NCBI RefSeq assembly: GCF_009695935.1
Contig: NZ_VUMY01000014.1
Coordinates: 1-64,000 of the forward strand
Length of the DNA stretch: 64,000 bases
Reading direction: 5' to 3'
Origin: Mobiluncus porci
GTDB lineage: Bacteria; Actinomycetota; Actinomycetes; Actinomycetales; Actinomycetaceae
This document shows, one piece after another, positions 7,669 through 16,611 of this stretch (the stretch's first letter is position 1; each line of letters opens with the position of its first letter). A program made the position numbers and the translations under genes. Under the pieces are notes generated by a model, which ran no database searches, was not told where the DNA came from, and saw only the letters and a list, made by a program, of their open reading frames with translations.

Positions 7669-10335
7669 TTACTTGACAGGTTTCGCGGGAGGCTCTCCGA
7701 GTTCAGACACTGCAACCTGCGGGCCTTCGACGGATGCGCCCACGAACTCAAGCGAGCCCTCAACGTGGTTGGCCGCGACAAGGTCTTCCCGTGATGCCTC
7801 CGCCAAAGCCGCATCCGCCTCGGGGAACTCCACGGTTGCCGAAACAAACGGCGTGCGCTGGGAGACCTTGGCATCGGACTTCACCTTGCGAAGCACTGAC
7901 AGGGCTCCGCCGGCAACCCGCAGAATCTCGGGATTGCCCGCGGCTGCTTCGAGTGCGTCGGTGGTCGGCCAGGAGGCTAGATGTACGGATCCCTCGCGGT
8001 ACCAAGACCAGACCTCTTCGCACGTAAACGGCAAGAACGGGGCGAGCAACCGAACAACGGCATCAATCGCCAAGGCCAGAGTCGCCCGCGCCGAAGTCAC
8101 GCCCGCCTCATCGGCCCAGGAATCAACCCCGTAAGCGCGGTCTTTCACGAGCTCCAAATAGTCATCACACAGCGTCCAGAAGAAGCTTTCGGTCGTCTCG
8201 AGCGCCCTGGCGTGATCCATTGCGTCAAAAGCCTTGGTGGCACTTTTAATGACCTCCACCAGCGAGGCAATTAACGCTCGATCAACCTCAACGGTCACAA
8301 GCGAAGGATCAAGAGTCAGCTCACCGTCCCCGACCATCGACAACGCAAACTTCGAGGCGTTCAAAAGCTTAATCGCAAGCCGCCGCCCAACCTTCATCTG
8401 AGCCTCGTCAAAGGCCGCGTCCGTCCCGAGCCTTGCCGAAGCCGCCCAGTAACGCACCGCATCCGAGGAGTGCTTCTCGAGCAGCCCCATCGGGGTGACG
8501 ACGTTGCCCTTGGATTTGGACATCTTCTTGTGGTCCGGGTCGAGAATCCAACCCGACAAGGCGGCTTGCCGCCACGGCAGCTCATCAAACTCGAGATGAG
8601 AGCGCACCACGGTCGAGAACAGCCAGGTTCGAATGATGTCTTGACCTTGGGGACGGAGATCCATCGGGAAAGTCGCGGCAAACAAAGCATCGTCAAAGAG
8701 GCAACCTGAATAAATCTCGGGCGTTAACGAAGAAGTCGCCCAGGTATCCATAATGTCAACCTCGGCCTCAAAACCGCCGGGTTTGCCCCGCTGGGATTCG
8801 TCAAAACCGGCGGGTACGTCAGTGGTGGGATCAATCGGCAAGACAGCTTCGGAAGGTATCAGCGGGTGGTTATAATCGGTTTCTCCCGATTCATCAATGG
8901 GATACCACAATGGCAGAGGCACCCCGAAGAAGCGTTGGCGAGAAATCAACCAATCGGAGTTCAACCCGTTCACCCAGTTCTCATAGCGAACCCGCATGAA
9001 GTCCGGCACAAAATCCAGTTCCCGCCCGCGAGCCAAAAACTCCTCGCGAAGTGTCCCGGACTTGCCCGGACGGGTGAAATCCGCGCCACCATTACGGATA
9101 TACCACTGGCGAGAAGCCACAATCTCCAAGGGCTTGTCTCCCTTTTCATAGAAGTTCGTCATACGCTGGGTCGGTTTCGGCTCTCCCAGCATTTCCCCGG
9201 AAGCTTGGAGCGCCTCCACCACAGCCTTGCGGGCTGAGAACGTTGTCTTTCCGCAAGCCGACTCGAACAAAGCCCGGCCCCGCTCGGAAGTCACCCAGTC
9301 GGGAACCTCGGCGGTAATCCTCCCGTCTTTGCGGATAATGACGCGAGTCGGGAGCTGTAAATCCCTCCACCACTGCACGTCGACGAGGTCACCAAAGGTA
9401 CAGCACATGGCAATACCCGATCCCTTGTCGATTTCCGCCATGGGGTGGGCCAAAACCGGCACGCGCACGTCAAATCCCGGCGAAGTCACAAAAGACCCGA
9501 AAACATCTTGGTAACGCTCATCATCGGGATGAGCCACCAAGGCACAACAGGCCCCCAGAAGCTCCGGACGGGTGGTCTCGATAACAATGTCGCCCTTCCC
9601 GTCTTCGCGGTGGAAAGCCAAGGAATGATAAGCCCCGGGATAGTCGCGAGCCTCGAGTTCCGCTTGGGCGACGGCCGTCTGGAACGTGACGTCCCAAAGT
9701 CCTGGGGCATCCGCTTGATAAGCCTCGCCGCGCGCGAGATTGCGCAAGAAGAAAGTCTGGGCAACCTTCTGGGCGCGGGCTCCAATGGTTTGCATCGTGT
9801 AGGACCAGTCGATGGAAAGCCCCAGGGTACGCCACAGTTCCTCAAACTGCTTCTCGTCCTCGGCGGTCAACTTCTCGCACAGTTCCACAAAATTCTTGCG
9901 GGAGATGGGAACCTGGTCGGCGTTCTTGATGGACTTGCCTTCCCCGCCCTCGTACGGCGGCTTGAAGTTGGGAACGTAGGGCAGCGACGGGTCGCAGCGC
10001 ACCCCAAAATAGTTCTGGACCCGCCGCTCGGTTGGGAGCCCGTTATCGTCCCAGCCCATCGGGTAAAACACGTTCTTCCCGCGCATCCGCTGGTAGCGGG
10101 CTACGAGATCCGTGTGGGTATAAGAGAAAACGTGTCCGACGTGGAGCGACCCGGAAACTGTGGGCGGGGGAGTGTCAATAGAATAGACCGCCTCGCGGGT
10201 CGTTTCCGGATTGAAAGCGTAGGTCTTGTCCTCAGTCCAGCGAGCGCGCCACTTGTCTTCAATGCCGTCAAGAGTAGTTTTTGCCGGAACTTTCGGAGCC
10301 GGCAAAGTCGCCGGATAAGCAATCGTTTGCGTCAT
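7669..10335 (-). CDS. valS: Valyl-tRNA synthetase
   Basis: Class I aminoacyl-tRNA synthetase that charges tRNA-Val. The HIGH motif appears as LHVGH within SGSLHVGHVFSYTH near residue 60, and the KMSKS loop as KKMSKSKGN in the second half. The editing (CP1) domain and the C-terminal anticodon-binding domain fill out a full-length 888-residue protein. The N-terminal PPPTVSGSLHVGH stretch is typical of ValRS rather than Ile or Leu enzymes. The ATG is preceded only by a weak AGAAAG site. It lies downstream of proC on the same strand, separated by 85 bases with a small hairpin. Confidence 0.97.
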   Translation of the reverse strand: MTQTIAYPATLPAPKVPAKTTLDGIEDKWRARWTEDKTYAFNPETTREAVYSIDTPPPTVSGSLHVGHVFSYTHTDLVARYQRMRGKNVFYPMGWDDNGLPTERRVQNYFGVRCDPSLPYVPNFKPPYEGGEGKSIKNADQVPISRKNFVELCEKLTAEDEKQFEELWRTLGLSIDWSYTMQTIGARAQKVAQTFFLRNLARGEAYQADAPGLWDVTFQTAVAQAELEARDYPGAYHSLAFHREDGKGDIVIETTRPELLGACCALVAHPDDERYQDVFGSFVTSPGFDVRVPVLAHPMAEIDKGSGIAMCCTFGDLVDVQWWRDLQLPTRVIIRKDGRITAEVPDWVTSERGRALFESACGKTTFSARKAVVEALQASGEMLGEPKPTQRMTNFYEKGDKPLEIVASRQWYIRNGGADFTRPGKSGTLREEFLARGRELDFVPDFMRVRYENWVNGLNSDWLISRQRFFGVPLPLWYPIDESGETDYNHPLIPSEAVLPIDPTTDVPAGFDESQRGKPGGFEAEVDIMDTWATSSLTPEIYSGCLFDDALFAATFPMDLRPQGQDIIRTWLFSTVVRSHLEFDELPWRQAALSGWILDPDHKKMSKSKGNVVTPMGLLEKHSSDAVRYWAASARLGTDAAFDEAQMKVGRRLAIKLLNASKFALSMVGDGELTLDPSLVTVEVDRALIASLVEVIKSATKAFDAMDHARALETTESFFWTLCDDYLELVKDRAYGVDSWADEAGVTSARATLALAIDAVVRLLAPFLPFTCEEVWSWYREGSVHLASWPTTDALEAAAGNPEILRVAGGALSVLRKVKSDAKVSQRTPFVSATVEFPEADAALAEASREDLVAANHVEGSLEFVGASVEGPQVAVSELGEPPAKPVK

Positions 10336-10395
10336 CGTTTTCTTTCTATCAGTGGGTTACCGTCACTAGTTTACCCGTTTGGGTCGGGTTCCTTT

Positions 10396-10411
10396 AGTCA
10401 GCAAGCTGACT
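10396..10411. terminator. Small hairpin between proC and valS
   Basis: AGTCAGC-aa-GCTGACT forms a perfect 7-bp stem just after the proC stop codon on the minus strand. It is followed by AAAGG rather than a T-run, so it may be only a weak terminator. Confidence 0.35.
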
Positions 10412-10420
10412 CTCCCGACG

Positions 10421-11227
10421 TTAGCTTTTTGCCGCCTTGGCATCTTGAGCCATCGCGCCTTCAACCATGCGGACAACCGCCGCGGAGAAACCCGCGTCTT
10501 CGCCCGCGAGCAAGCCAGCGATGGTCGAGCCACCTGGTGAAGATACCGCGTCAACGAGCTGGCCAGGGTGCTGGCCCTTGCTGAGTCCGTCTTGAAGCAT
10601 CAAGGCCGAGCCCAGGAGCATTTGCGTCGCTGACTCGACTGCCTGGGTCTTGGTGAGGCCCGCCGCCACTCCGGCCTTGGCCAGGGCTTCAACAAAGGTG
10701 AAGGCCCAGGCGGGGGCGCAACCCGCTAGGGCAGTGAAGGCGCCAAAAAGCGTTTCTTCAAGTTCAATCGCGTGCCCGACCGAGTTGAACAGGTCAAGAA
10801 CAAACTCCTTGTCGGCTTCAATGGCGTTTTCTCCCGCACAAACCGCGCTCATGGAGGCTCCCACCAGGGCGTTGATATTGGGCATCACTCGAATCACTCG
10901 CGCACCTGATTTGAGGTCGCCCTCAAGGCTGGCCAGCGGCACCCCACCGGCAATCGAGATGAGGAGCTTGTTCCCGAGAAGCGGCTTAACCTCGGCGAGA
11001 ACCGAGCCGATGTGTTTCGGTTTCACGGCGATAAGAACCGCGTCGACTTTTTCGAGGAGTTGTTCGTTGTCAGCGAGCTGCGTGGCGCCGAATTCGGTAG
11101 CGAGACGGTTTTTCCCCGGCGCGCCGTCCGTAAAGAACAGGTCGGCAGCCTTGATGAACCCTGCCTGCAACGCTCCCGAAGCAATCGCCGAGCCCATTGC
11201 CCCCATGCCAATAAATCCCAGCTTCAT
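10421..11227 (-). CDS. proC: Pyrroline-5-carboxylate reductase
   Basis: It reduces pyrroline-5-carboxylate to proline with NAD(P)H, the last step of proline synthesis. The N-terminal Rossmann motif GFIGMGAMGSAIASG and the C-terminal signature with SPGGSTIAGL (near residue 230) are both present. At 268 residues it has standard length. The start ATG has AGGAAGG upstream. A hairpin-bearing gap separates it from the divergent short-chain dehydrogenase. Confidence 0.94.
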   Translation of the reverse strand: MKLGFIGMGAMGSAIASGALQAGFIKAADLFFTDGAPGKNRLATEFGATQLADNEQLLEKVDAVLIAVKPKHIGSVLAEVKPLLGNKLLISIAGGVPLASLEGDLKSGARVIRVMPNINALVGASMSAVCAGENAIEADKEFVLDLFNSVGHAIELEETLFGAFTALAGCAPAWAFTFVEALAKAGVAAGLTKTQAVESATQMLLGSALMLQDGLSKGQHPGQLVDAVSSPGGSTIAGLLAGEDAGFSAAVVRMVEGAMAQDAKAAKS

Positions 11228-11301
11228 ATTTTCGCCTTCCTAAAATGCTTACGTCGCCGCAGTCGGTACGTTTCTCAGTCGCGCAAGTGGGGTCCCGCTC
11301 T

Positions 11302-11333
11302 GTTTTTCTAAGGAACAAGTTCCTAAGAAAAAC
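11302..11333. repeat. Inverted repeat in the proC/SDR divergent gap
   Basis: GTTTTTCTAAGGAAC (11302-11316) and GTTCCTAAGAAAAAC (11319-11333) are inverted copies with one mismatch and a 2-base spacer. It lies between two divergently transcribed genes, where an operator is as likely as a terminator. Confidence 0.5.
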
Positions 11334-11451
11334 TACGAGCACCCACAGGCTCCTTCGAAACTGCCCTCTCTGCGGCTCAGCGGAAGTGTATTCTCTCTAT
11401 AGGGTAAGTTTATTAGGGAAGGTAAAAACCCTGAAATTCGAAAGGCGAAAG

Positions 11452-12291
11452 ATGATGAAACCTGGACCGGTTCAACCCGCGAAAGCACCTGCGGACACGC
11501 AAAGTTTTGGAATCAACTATCCCCAAGCGGCCAACCCGCGAAAGCCCGGGAGGGCGCTCGTGACCGGTGCCTCTACCGGAATCGGCTGGGAGACTGTGAA
11601 ACAGCTTACTGAGGCAGGCTGGAAAGTGCTCGCCACCGCGAGGCGCGAGGATCGCTTGGCTGCGCTTGCCTACGAGACCGGCTGCGAGGCTTTCGCGGCT
11701 GACCTCTCCGAGCCGACCCACGTCGAGGCCTTGCGCGAGTGGGCTCTTGCTGACGGGGGCAAAGTAGATGCCGTGGTAAATAACGCCGGCGGGGCTCTCG
11801 GGATGGATAGCGTTCTCGACGCCGATCCGGAGCGCTGGCAGACCATGTACGACGTGAACGTTCTCGGAGCCTTGCGCGTCACCAAGGCGTTTTTGCCAGC
11901 TATGCTCGCAAACGGCGGAGGGGATGTCCTGTTCGTGACCTCGATTGCGGGACACGGCACCTATCCTGGGGGAGCCGGCTACACCGCGGCGAAACACGCG
12001 GAAGTGATGCTTCCCGAGACTCTGCGCCTCGAGCTTGTCGGCAAGCCGGTTCGGATTATCGAGATTGCTCCCGGTCTCGTCCAAACCCCAGAATTTTCGC
12101 TGAACCGCTTGGGCGACAAGAGCAAGGCCGAGGCAGTTTATGAAGGGGTGGATCACCCGCTCATCGGCGCAGATATCGCCCGCGCCATCGTCTGGGCGCT
12201 TTCGGTTCCGCCGCACATGAATATCGATTCGATGACCATCAAGCCCGTTGAGCAAGCGTCCTCGACTTTGAAGAAACGTCTTGAGCATTGA
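11452..12291 (+). CDS. Short-chain dehydrogenase/reductase
   Basis: A classical SDR that oxidises or reduces an alcohol or carbonyl with NAD(P). The cofactor motif TGASTGIG, the NNAG motif, the catalytic serine in VTSIAG and the YTAAK pair are visible in order. The start is set at the ATG pair 11452/11455; an upstream frame back to 11245 has no homologous look and crosses the intergenic inverted repeat. The resulting protein has 279 residues with an N-terminal stretch of about 35 residues before the Rossmann fold. The substrate is unknown. It is divergent from proC. Confidence 0.85.
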   Translation: MMKPGPVQPAKAPADTQSFGINYPQAANPRKPGRALVTGASTGIGWETVKQLTEAGWKVLATARREDRLAALAYETGCEAFAADLSEPTHVEALREWALADGGKVDAVVNNAGGALGMDSVLDADPERWQTMYDVNVLGALRVTKAFLPAMLANGGGDVLFVTSIAGHGTYPGGAGYTAAKHAEVMLPETLRLELVGKPVRIIEIAPGLVQTPEFSLNRLGDKSKAEAVYEGVDHPLIGADIARAIVWALSVPPHMNIDSMTIKPVEQASSTLKKRLEH

Positions 12292-12484
12292 TTTAAGGTT
12301 TTGTTTTAGTCAGTTGAACTTTCGGTTTATCAAAAGCAGCGAGCCGTCGCCGCAAAGCGGAGCGCACAACCGAGGAATCGGCGACCTCCCCCCATTAACG
12401 CAACCAGCCTAACCCACTGGTCGCCGCCCGGAGGTTGCAGCGTGCAGCGCAAGGCGACGGCGTTTACCAGATAAGGTTTAACAC

Positions 12485-13909
12485 ATGTCGAGGATTGTTG
12501 TTATTGGCGCCGGCATGGCTGGCCATGCCACTGCGCTCGGCCTCAAACACCGCCTCGGGGCAGACCACGAGGTCATCGTCGTGAGCCCGGGAGCGCAGTG
12601 GATTAACCCCGACTCCCTGCCGCATATTGCTACCGGTCTCCAGTCTCCCGAACACGAAACGGTGGCTCTGGGTTCGCTTTATCGCCACAAAGGGATTATT
12701 TATCATCAAGGGCTTGCCCGCACCGTCTACCCCCGAGGGTACCGTGATGACCCCCGTCCTCAAGTTGAGATCACCTTCACCGGTTCCCCGCTCGCGAGAG
12801 AAACTGCTCGAGTTCCCTACGATTTTCTCGTGGTGGCCACCGGCCACGATATTGACCGCGTCGCGGGAATCCCGAGCGAAGGCACAACCATAGCCACCTG
12901 CGTTATTGACCGACTCGACTCCGCAGTAGCCGGTGAATCTGAACTGCGCCGACTCATCTCTGAACTCCAAGATTCCCCGCCGGGCGACAAGCCACGCGTT
13001 ATCGCCGTCGGGCGGTCGGCGCGAGGAATGGGCGGCTATTACGGGGCGTTGGAATACGCCCTCGCAGTTGATGGGGTGCTTCGCTCCGAGGGGCTGCGCA
13101 GCCGGGTTCAGCTACATTTCTTCGATGCGGGACGACCCTGGCTCTACCTCACCAGCGCGAATCCCGAAATGGAGGAGGCTACTCGCGAGGCAGTAGAGCG
13201 TTTAATGGAACGCTTCGGCATCTTGTTGCATCGTGGAAAACGTTTGACGAGCATTAACGGGACCCGCTTGAGATACGTATCCGCGCAGGGGGATGACGCC
13301 CCCGAAGAAATCGCCTGTGACCTGCTGGCGATTGAGGCCTCGCGGGTTTTGACTCCACTGGCGGTGAAGAGTCCGGCGGGGGAAGATTTGAGCGCTGAAC
13401 TGTATGACGGGTGGGGACGATTTCGGGTGGACGCGACTCGGGAGGATCGCGCCGGCGGAGAAAGTATCTCCGGTCTTCCCCAAACATTTAGAAACCCGAC
13501 TTTTCCGAAAATTTTCGGTATCGGCTCCGCCATCGCCCTGGATGCGAAGGCGGTGGGGGAGACGGACTCCCGCCAGGAAGTGCCGGAACCGAGCCAGACC
13601 CGAGATATGGCTCATCTAATGAGTCGCGAGGTCACCGCACAAATTGTTAGTGAACTGACCGAGGAACCGCGCTCCGACACCCCCGAGAATCTCGCGGAGA
13701 TGGAGAATGTTTTGAGCCTGGAATGGGATTATTCCCTGTTTTCGCTGCGGGGTTTCTATGCCGAAATCGGTTTGACCAAGTCAAAGGAACCGAAACAAAC
13801 CCTAATTGTCCACCAGGGCCTGTTTGCCTATTGGTCGGTTCGGATTGAGCGTTTCTTGGAGCGGTATCGCGCCAAAGGGCATCCGCTGTGGTGGCTATTG
13901 CCGAGCTGA
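12485..13909 (+). CDS. FAD-dependent oxidoreductase, sulfide:quinone reductase-like
   Basis: The N-terminal dinucleotide fold VVIGAGMAGHATAL and the second FAD signature DFLVVATGHD place it in the pyridine-nucleotide-disulfide and SQR superfamily. The C-terminal region (LFSLRGFY...HQGLFAYWSVRIERFLERY) is of the kind that anchors SQR-like enzymes to the membrane. Only two cysteines are seen, near residues 145 (TIATCVID) and 278 (EIACDLL). A third redox cysteine near the C-terminal FAD contact (KIFGIGSAIALD) is absent. Sulfide oxidation is therefore doubtful, and another electron donor is possible. No Shine-Dalgarno is seen; TAAGGT lies seven bases before the ATG. Confidence 0.7.
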   Translation: MSRIVVIGAGMAGHATALGLKHRLGADHEVIVVSPGAQWINPDSLPHIATGLQSPEHETVALGSLYRHKGIIYHQGLARTVYPRGYRDDPRPQVEITFTGSPLARETARVPYDFLVVATGHDIDRVAGIPSEGTTIATCVIDRLDSAVAGESELRRLISELQDSPPGDKPRVIAVGRSARGMGGYYGALEYALAVDGVLRSEGLRSRVQLHFFDAGRPWLYLTSANPEMEEATREAVERLMERFGILLHRGKRLTSINGTRLRYVSAQGDDAPEEIACDLLAIEASRVLTPLAVKSPAGEDLSAELYDGWGRFRVDATREDRAGGESISGLPQTFRNPTFPKIFGIGSAIALDAKAVGETDSRQEVPEPSQTRDMAHLMSREVTAQIVSELTEEPRSDTPENLAEMENVLSLEWDYSLFSLRGFYAEIGLTKSKEPKQTLIVHQGLFAYWSVRIERFLERYRAKGHPLWWLLPS

Positions 13910-13918
13910 CGCGCGCGG

Positions 13919-14395
13919 CTACGCCTCGTCGTCCGCAACGGCCTTCGGGAACTTTTCGGCCAAGTGCTCAAAAAAATCCTCCGAAGCCTCGAGGGCACAA
14001 CGCACGTGCTCGTCGAGTTGCGCGTCCGTGAGCCCGCTGCGGTAACTGATGGGGAGCTCGGTATGCACCATCAATTCGCGCTCATCAGTAACGCGGGCGT
14101 AGGTTTTCGGCCAGTAGTACTCCATATTCCAACGGTTGCAAAGGGAATTCACCAAGATGAAGTCATCCAGTTCTGGATTGGCTCTCCAGGTTCCGCGCAC
14201 GCAAAGCACCGAGTCGTTCTCGCCGGTGACCTGGAAGTAATAGACGCCGTTTTGCCAAGCTCCGCCAATGTCTCCGTCGTGGTTAACCTGGTAGGACCAG
14301 CCGTGTTTTTCGAGAATCTTCTTGATACGGTCGCGGCTTAAAGGGGCTAGAGTGTTTCGCTCGACGCTGCGGAAAAAATCATTAAAATCAGTCAA
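13919..14395 (-). CDS. YbjN domain-containing protein
   Basis: A 158-residue protein with the YbjN-type pattern: a helical start, then GDIGGAWQNGVYYFQVTG, VRGTWRA, and a C-terminal helix-rich half (VHTELPISYRSGLTDAQL). Such proteins resemble secretion-chaperone folds and have no firmly known activity in actinobacteria. A TTG start is chosen because AAGGAGGGG lies seven bases upstream; the frame stays open further upstream, but that part overlaps the divergent methyltransferase promoter. It is convergent with the flavoprotein gene. Confidence 0.7.
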   Translation of the reverse strand: MTDFNDFFRSVERNTLAPLSRDRIKKILEKHGWSYQVNHDGDIGGAWQNGVYYFQVTGENDSVLCVRGTWRANPELDDFILVNSLCNRWNMEYYWPKTYARVTDERELMVHTELPISYRSGLTDAQLDEHVRCALEASEDFFEHLAEKFPKAVADDEA

Positions 14396-14461
14396 CCTGG
14401 CCCCTCCTTTCCCAGTTTCCTCCGATTTTACCTTTTCCAGGCGAAACATGCGAAATGTTTG

Positions 14462-14473
14462 TAAAGTGGTTTT
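14462..14473 (+). promoter_or_regulatory. -10 box and leaderless start of the methyltransferase gene
   Basis: TAAAGT, then exactly six bases, then the GTG start. No Shine-Dalgarno is present, so the transcript probably begins at the start codon. Confidence 0.5.
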
Positions 14474-15730
14474 GTGGGAAAAAGCCGTGTGGAACTCGTC
14501 TGGGCCGGTAAAACGTCCCCGACTTTCCCGCCCTCTGACCCGCCCGTTTATCGTGTGGCTGAATTTTATCGCGGTGCAAGTAAAGAGTCGGTGTCCCACA
14601 AGGATGATGCGGAAAATCCCGAGAAGTCCTTGGTGAAGCCGACTGGCTGTGAACCCGATTACGGGGTCGCCAATCGAATCTACGCCGGAGAAAACCTCGC
14701 AGTTTTGGGCGGACTTCACGCCGAGTTCGCGGGGAAAATCGATTGTGTTTACATTGATCCGCCCTTCAACTCCCAGGCCGATTACTCCCAAAAGATTTTC
14801 CTTCACGGGCGGGCGCGAAAAAGTATCACCTTGAAGCAATACGGCGATCGGTGGGACGACGCAGACTACCTCCAGAACATGTTCGAACGACTCACGGCCT
14901 TGCGGGAGATGTTGGCGAATACCGGATCGATTTTTGTCCATTGCGACTGGCATGCGGCCCCGGCGCTACGTCTCGTGTGTGACGAGGTTTTCGGGGCGGG
15001 CAACTTGTTGAACGAAATCGTGTGGGTTTACGGCTCCGGAGGGGGCTCGCGGCGGCGGTTCGGGAGGAAACACGACACGATTTTGTTCTATGCGCGAGAC
15101 TCTCGTCACCATTACTTTGACCCCGATGCGGTAAGAGTGCCGTATCGGGCCACGATTGCCGCGAAACGTCGCGATTTATTTAATCCCGCGGGAATGGTGG
15201 CTCCGGATGTGTGGGAGATCTCTCGGCCCCCGAATCATTCCTCGTCTTGGGTGGGGTATCCGACCCAGAAGCCGCTTGCGGTCGTTGAGCGAGCCTTGAA
15301 AGCGGCGTGTCCGCCGGGGGGATTGGTGCTGGATTGTTTTTCCGGTTCGGGCTCGACTTTGGTCGCGGCCGCGGGACTGGGGATGCGGTTTATCGGGGTG
15401 GAGGAGAATCCTCTCGGAATACATCTAACTCGCAAGCGCTTGGTCTCGGGCGGCGTTCCCTTCGGGGTGTGGCGCGAAGAACCGATGGGGAAGGGTTTGG
15501 CCGCTTCATCTGCTGAAACGCTAAAGCACGACCCCATCGTTTCAGGGGAGATGATTGACTGGGTGGCGGTGGATCCGGACTATTTCAAGCGCGGAGACGG
15601 AGTTTTTGCCCCGACCTCGTTTGAGATCCCCCAGCGTGAAGACCTTGCTGCCATCCCTCCCACAGGTAGGGGACTCGCGATGATTACAGAAGTGACTGGT
15701 ACGGACCATTTCGTTAGGCTGGAACCATGA
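14474..15730 (+). CDS. DNA methyltransferase, probable N6-adenine, type III-like order
   Basis: The catalytic DPPF (residues 95-98, in CVYIDPPFNS) precedes the AdoMet-binding FSGSGST motif (about 287-293), the beta-class order found in type III Mod and several orphan enzymes. DPPF favours adenine methylation. The 418 residues include a short N-terminal region and a C-terminal tail of about 80 residues without recognisable domains. There is no adjacent Res helicase. The stop overlaps the ATG of a membrane-anchored HNH nuclease in an ATGA, so the two are translationally coupled. Whether they form a functional pair is an inference. Confidence 0.85.
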   Translation: MGKSRVELVWAGKTSPTFPPSDPPVYRVAEFYRGASKESVSHKDDAENPEKSLVKPTGCEPDYGVANRIYAGENLAVLGGLHAEFAGKIDCVYIDPPFNSQADYSQKIFLHGRARKSITLKQYGDRWDDADYLQNMFERLTALREMLANTGSIFVHCDWHAAPALRLVCDEVFGAGNLLNEIVWVYGSGGGSRRRFGRKHDTILFYARDSRHHYFDPDAVRVPYRATIAAKRRDLFNPAGMVAPDVWEISRPPNHSSSWVGYPTQKPLAVVERALKAACPPGGLVLDCFSGSGSTLVAAAGLGMRFIGVEENPLGIHLTRKRLVSGGVPFGVWREEPMGKGLAASSAETLKHDPIVSGEMIDWVAVDPDYFKRGDGVFAPTSFEIPQREDLAAIPPTGRGLAMITEVTGTDHFVRLEP

Positions 15731-16611
15731 GCAATAACGCGAAAGATCCTAGTGGTAATGAGCAAAGGGAAAACCTTGAGCCGGAAACCCCGCGGGTAAA
15801 CCCCTACGAGGGCTGGCTTGGCTTCGGGAAAGACCGCGTCCAAACCGGACGCAGTGTGGCTCTCGTGATTTTCGCGGTCGTGATGATTATCGGCGTGGCA
15901 CAGAGCCTGTTGGGAGACAAATTTCCGCTCGCTAATTTCCTCGGATCGTTTTCGGAGGGGAAATCCTCCGCCCAGCCCGCCCCCGACAAAACCGCTAAGG
16001 TAGGCACCGCGAAGACGGCGAATCCGACCGGAACTGCCCTGTCTGCTCTTGAGGACTTGAAGGTGAAAGACAAGGATCCTTTTAATGACTTCAACCGCAA
16101 TCGGCTGTTTGGGGAAGGCTGGCTCGATCTTGATGGGGACGACTGCAACACGCGCAATGAGGTTCTCGCCCGCGACCTTAAAGACGTGGAATACCGCCAA
16201 GTGAATCCGCGAAATTGTGTCGTCCAGTCTGGAACTCTAGAAGATGATTACACCGGAAAAACCATCCAATTCCTGAGAGAAAAAGGCAGTTCTGACAAGG
16301 TTCAGATAGACCACGTGGTCGCGCTCGGAAACGTGTGGCGCACGGGAGGTCAGCACCTTGACCAGGAAACTCGGAAGAAAATCGCCAATGACCCGCTGAA
16401 CCTGATAGCGGTGGACGGGGAAACAAACCAGGACAAGGAGTCCCAGGACGCCTCCGACTGGCTCCCCCCGAATGAGGCTTTTCACTGTGAATATGTCGCC
16501 CGCCAAATCGCGGTGAAGACGAAATACGGGCTGTGGGTGACTCCCGAGGAAAAGAAGGCGATGAGCGAAGTCCTTGCGGGTTGCCCGGATGAACCCCTCC
16601 CGGGGGAGTAA
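15727..16611 (+). CDS. Membrane-anchored HNH nuclease, DUF1524-like
   Basis: The 294-residue protein has a hydrophilic N-terminus, one membrane segment at about residues 43-62 (VALVIFAVVMIIGVAQSLLG), a low-complexity linker and a C-terminal nuclease domain. The nuclease part shows VQIDHVVALGNVW, ANDPLNLIAVDG, N-x2-K and SDWLPPN, the DHV-N-N pattern of secreted DUF1524 HNH proteins of actinobacteria. Two cysteines (DCNTRN and NCVV) could be disulfide-bonded outside the cell. By the positive-inside rule the nuclease domain should face outward. It overlaps the methyltransferase stop by four bases. Roles in nutrient DNA cleavage or limiting DNA entry are guesses. Confidence 0.8.
   Translation: MSNNAKDPSGNEQRENLEPETPRVNPYEGWLGFGKDRVQTGRSVALVIFAVVMIIGVAQSLLGDKFPLANFLGSFSEGKSSAQPAPDKTAKVGTAKTANPTGTALSALEDLKVKDKDPFNDFNRNRLFGEGWLDLDGDDCNTRNEVLARDLKDVEYRQVNPRNCVVQSGTLEDDYTGKTIQFLREKGSSDKVQIDHVVALGNVWRTGGQHLDQETRKKIANDPLNLIAVDGETNQDKESQDASDWLPPNEAFHCEYVARQIAVKTKYGLWVTPEEKKAMSEVLAGCPDEPLPGE

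Noticed and set aside
9445-10584. 379-codon plus-strand frame opposite valS
   Set aside because: Antisense to the HIGH-motif half of valS and to proC's end; composition is that of a mirror frame.
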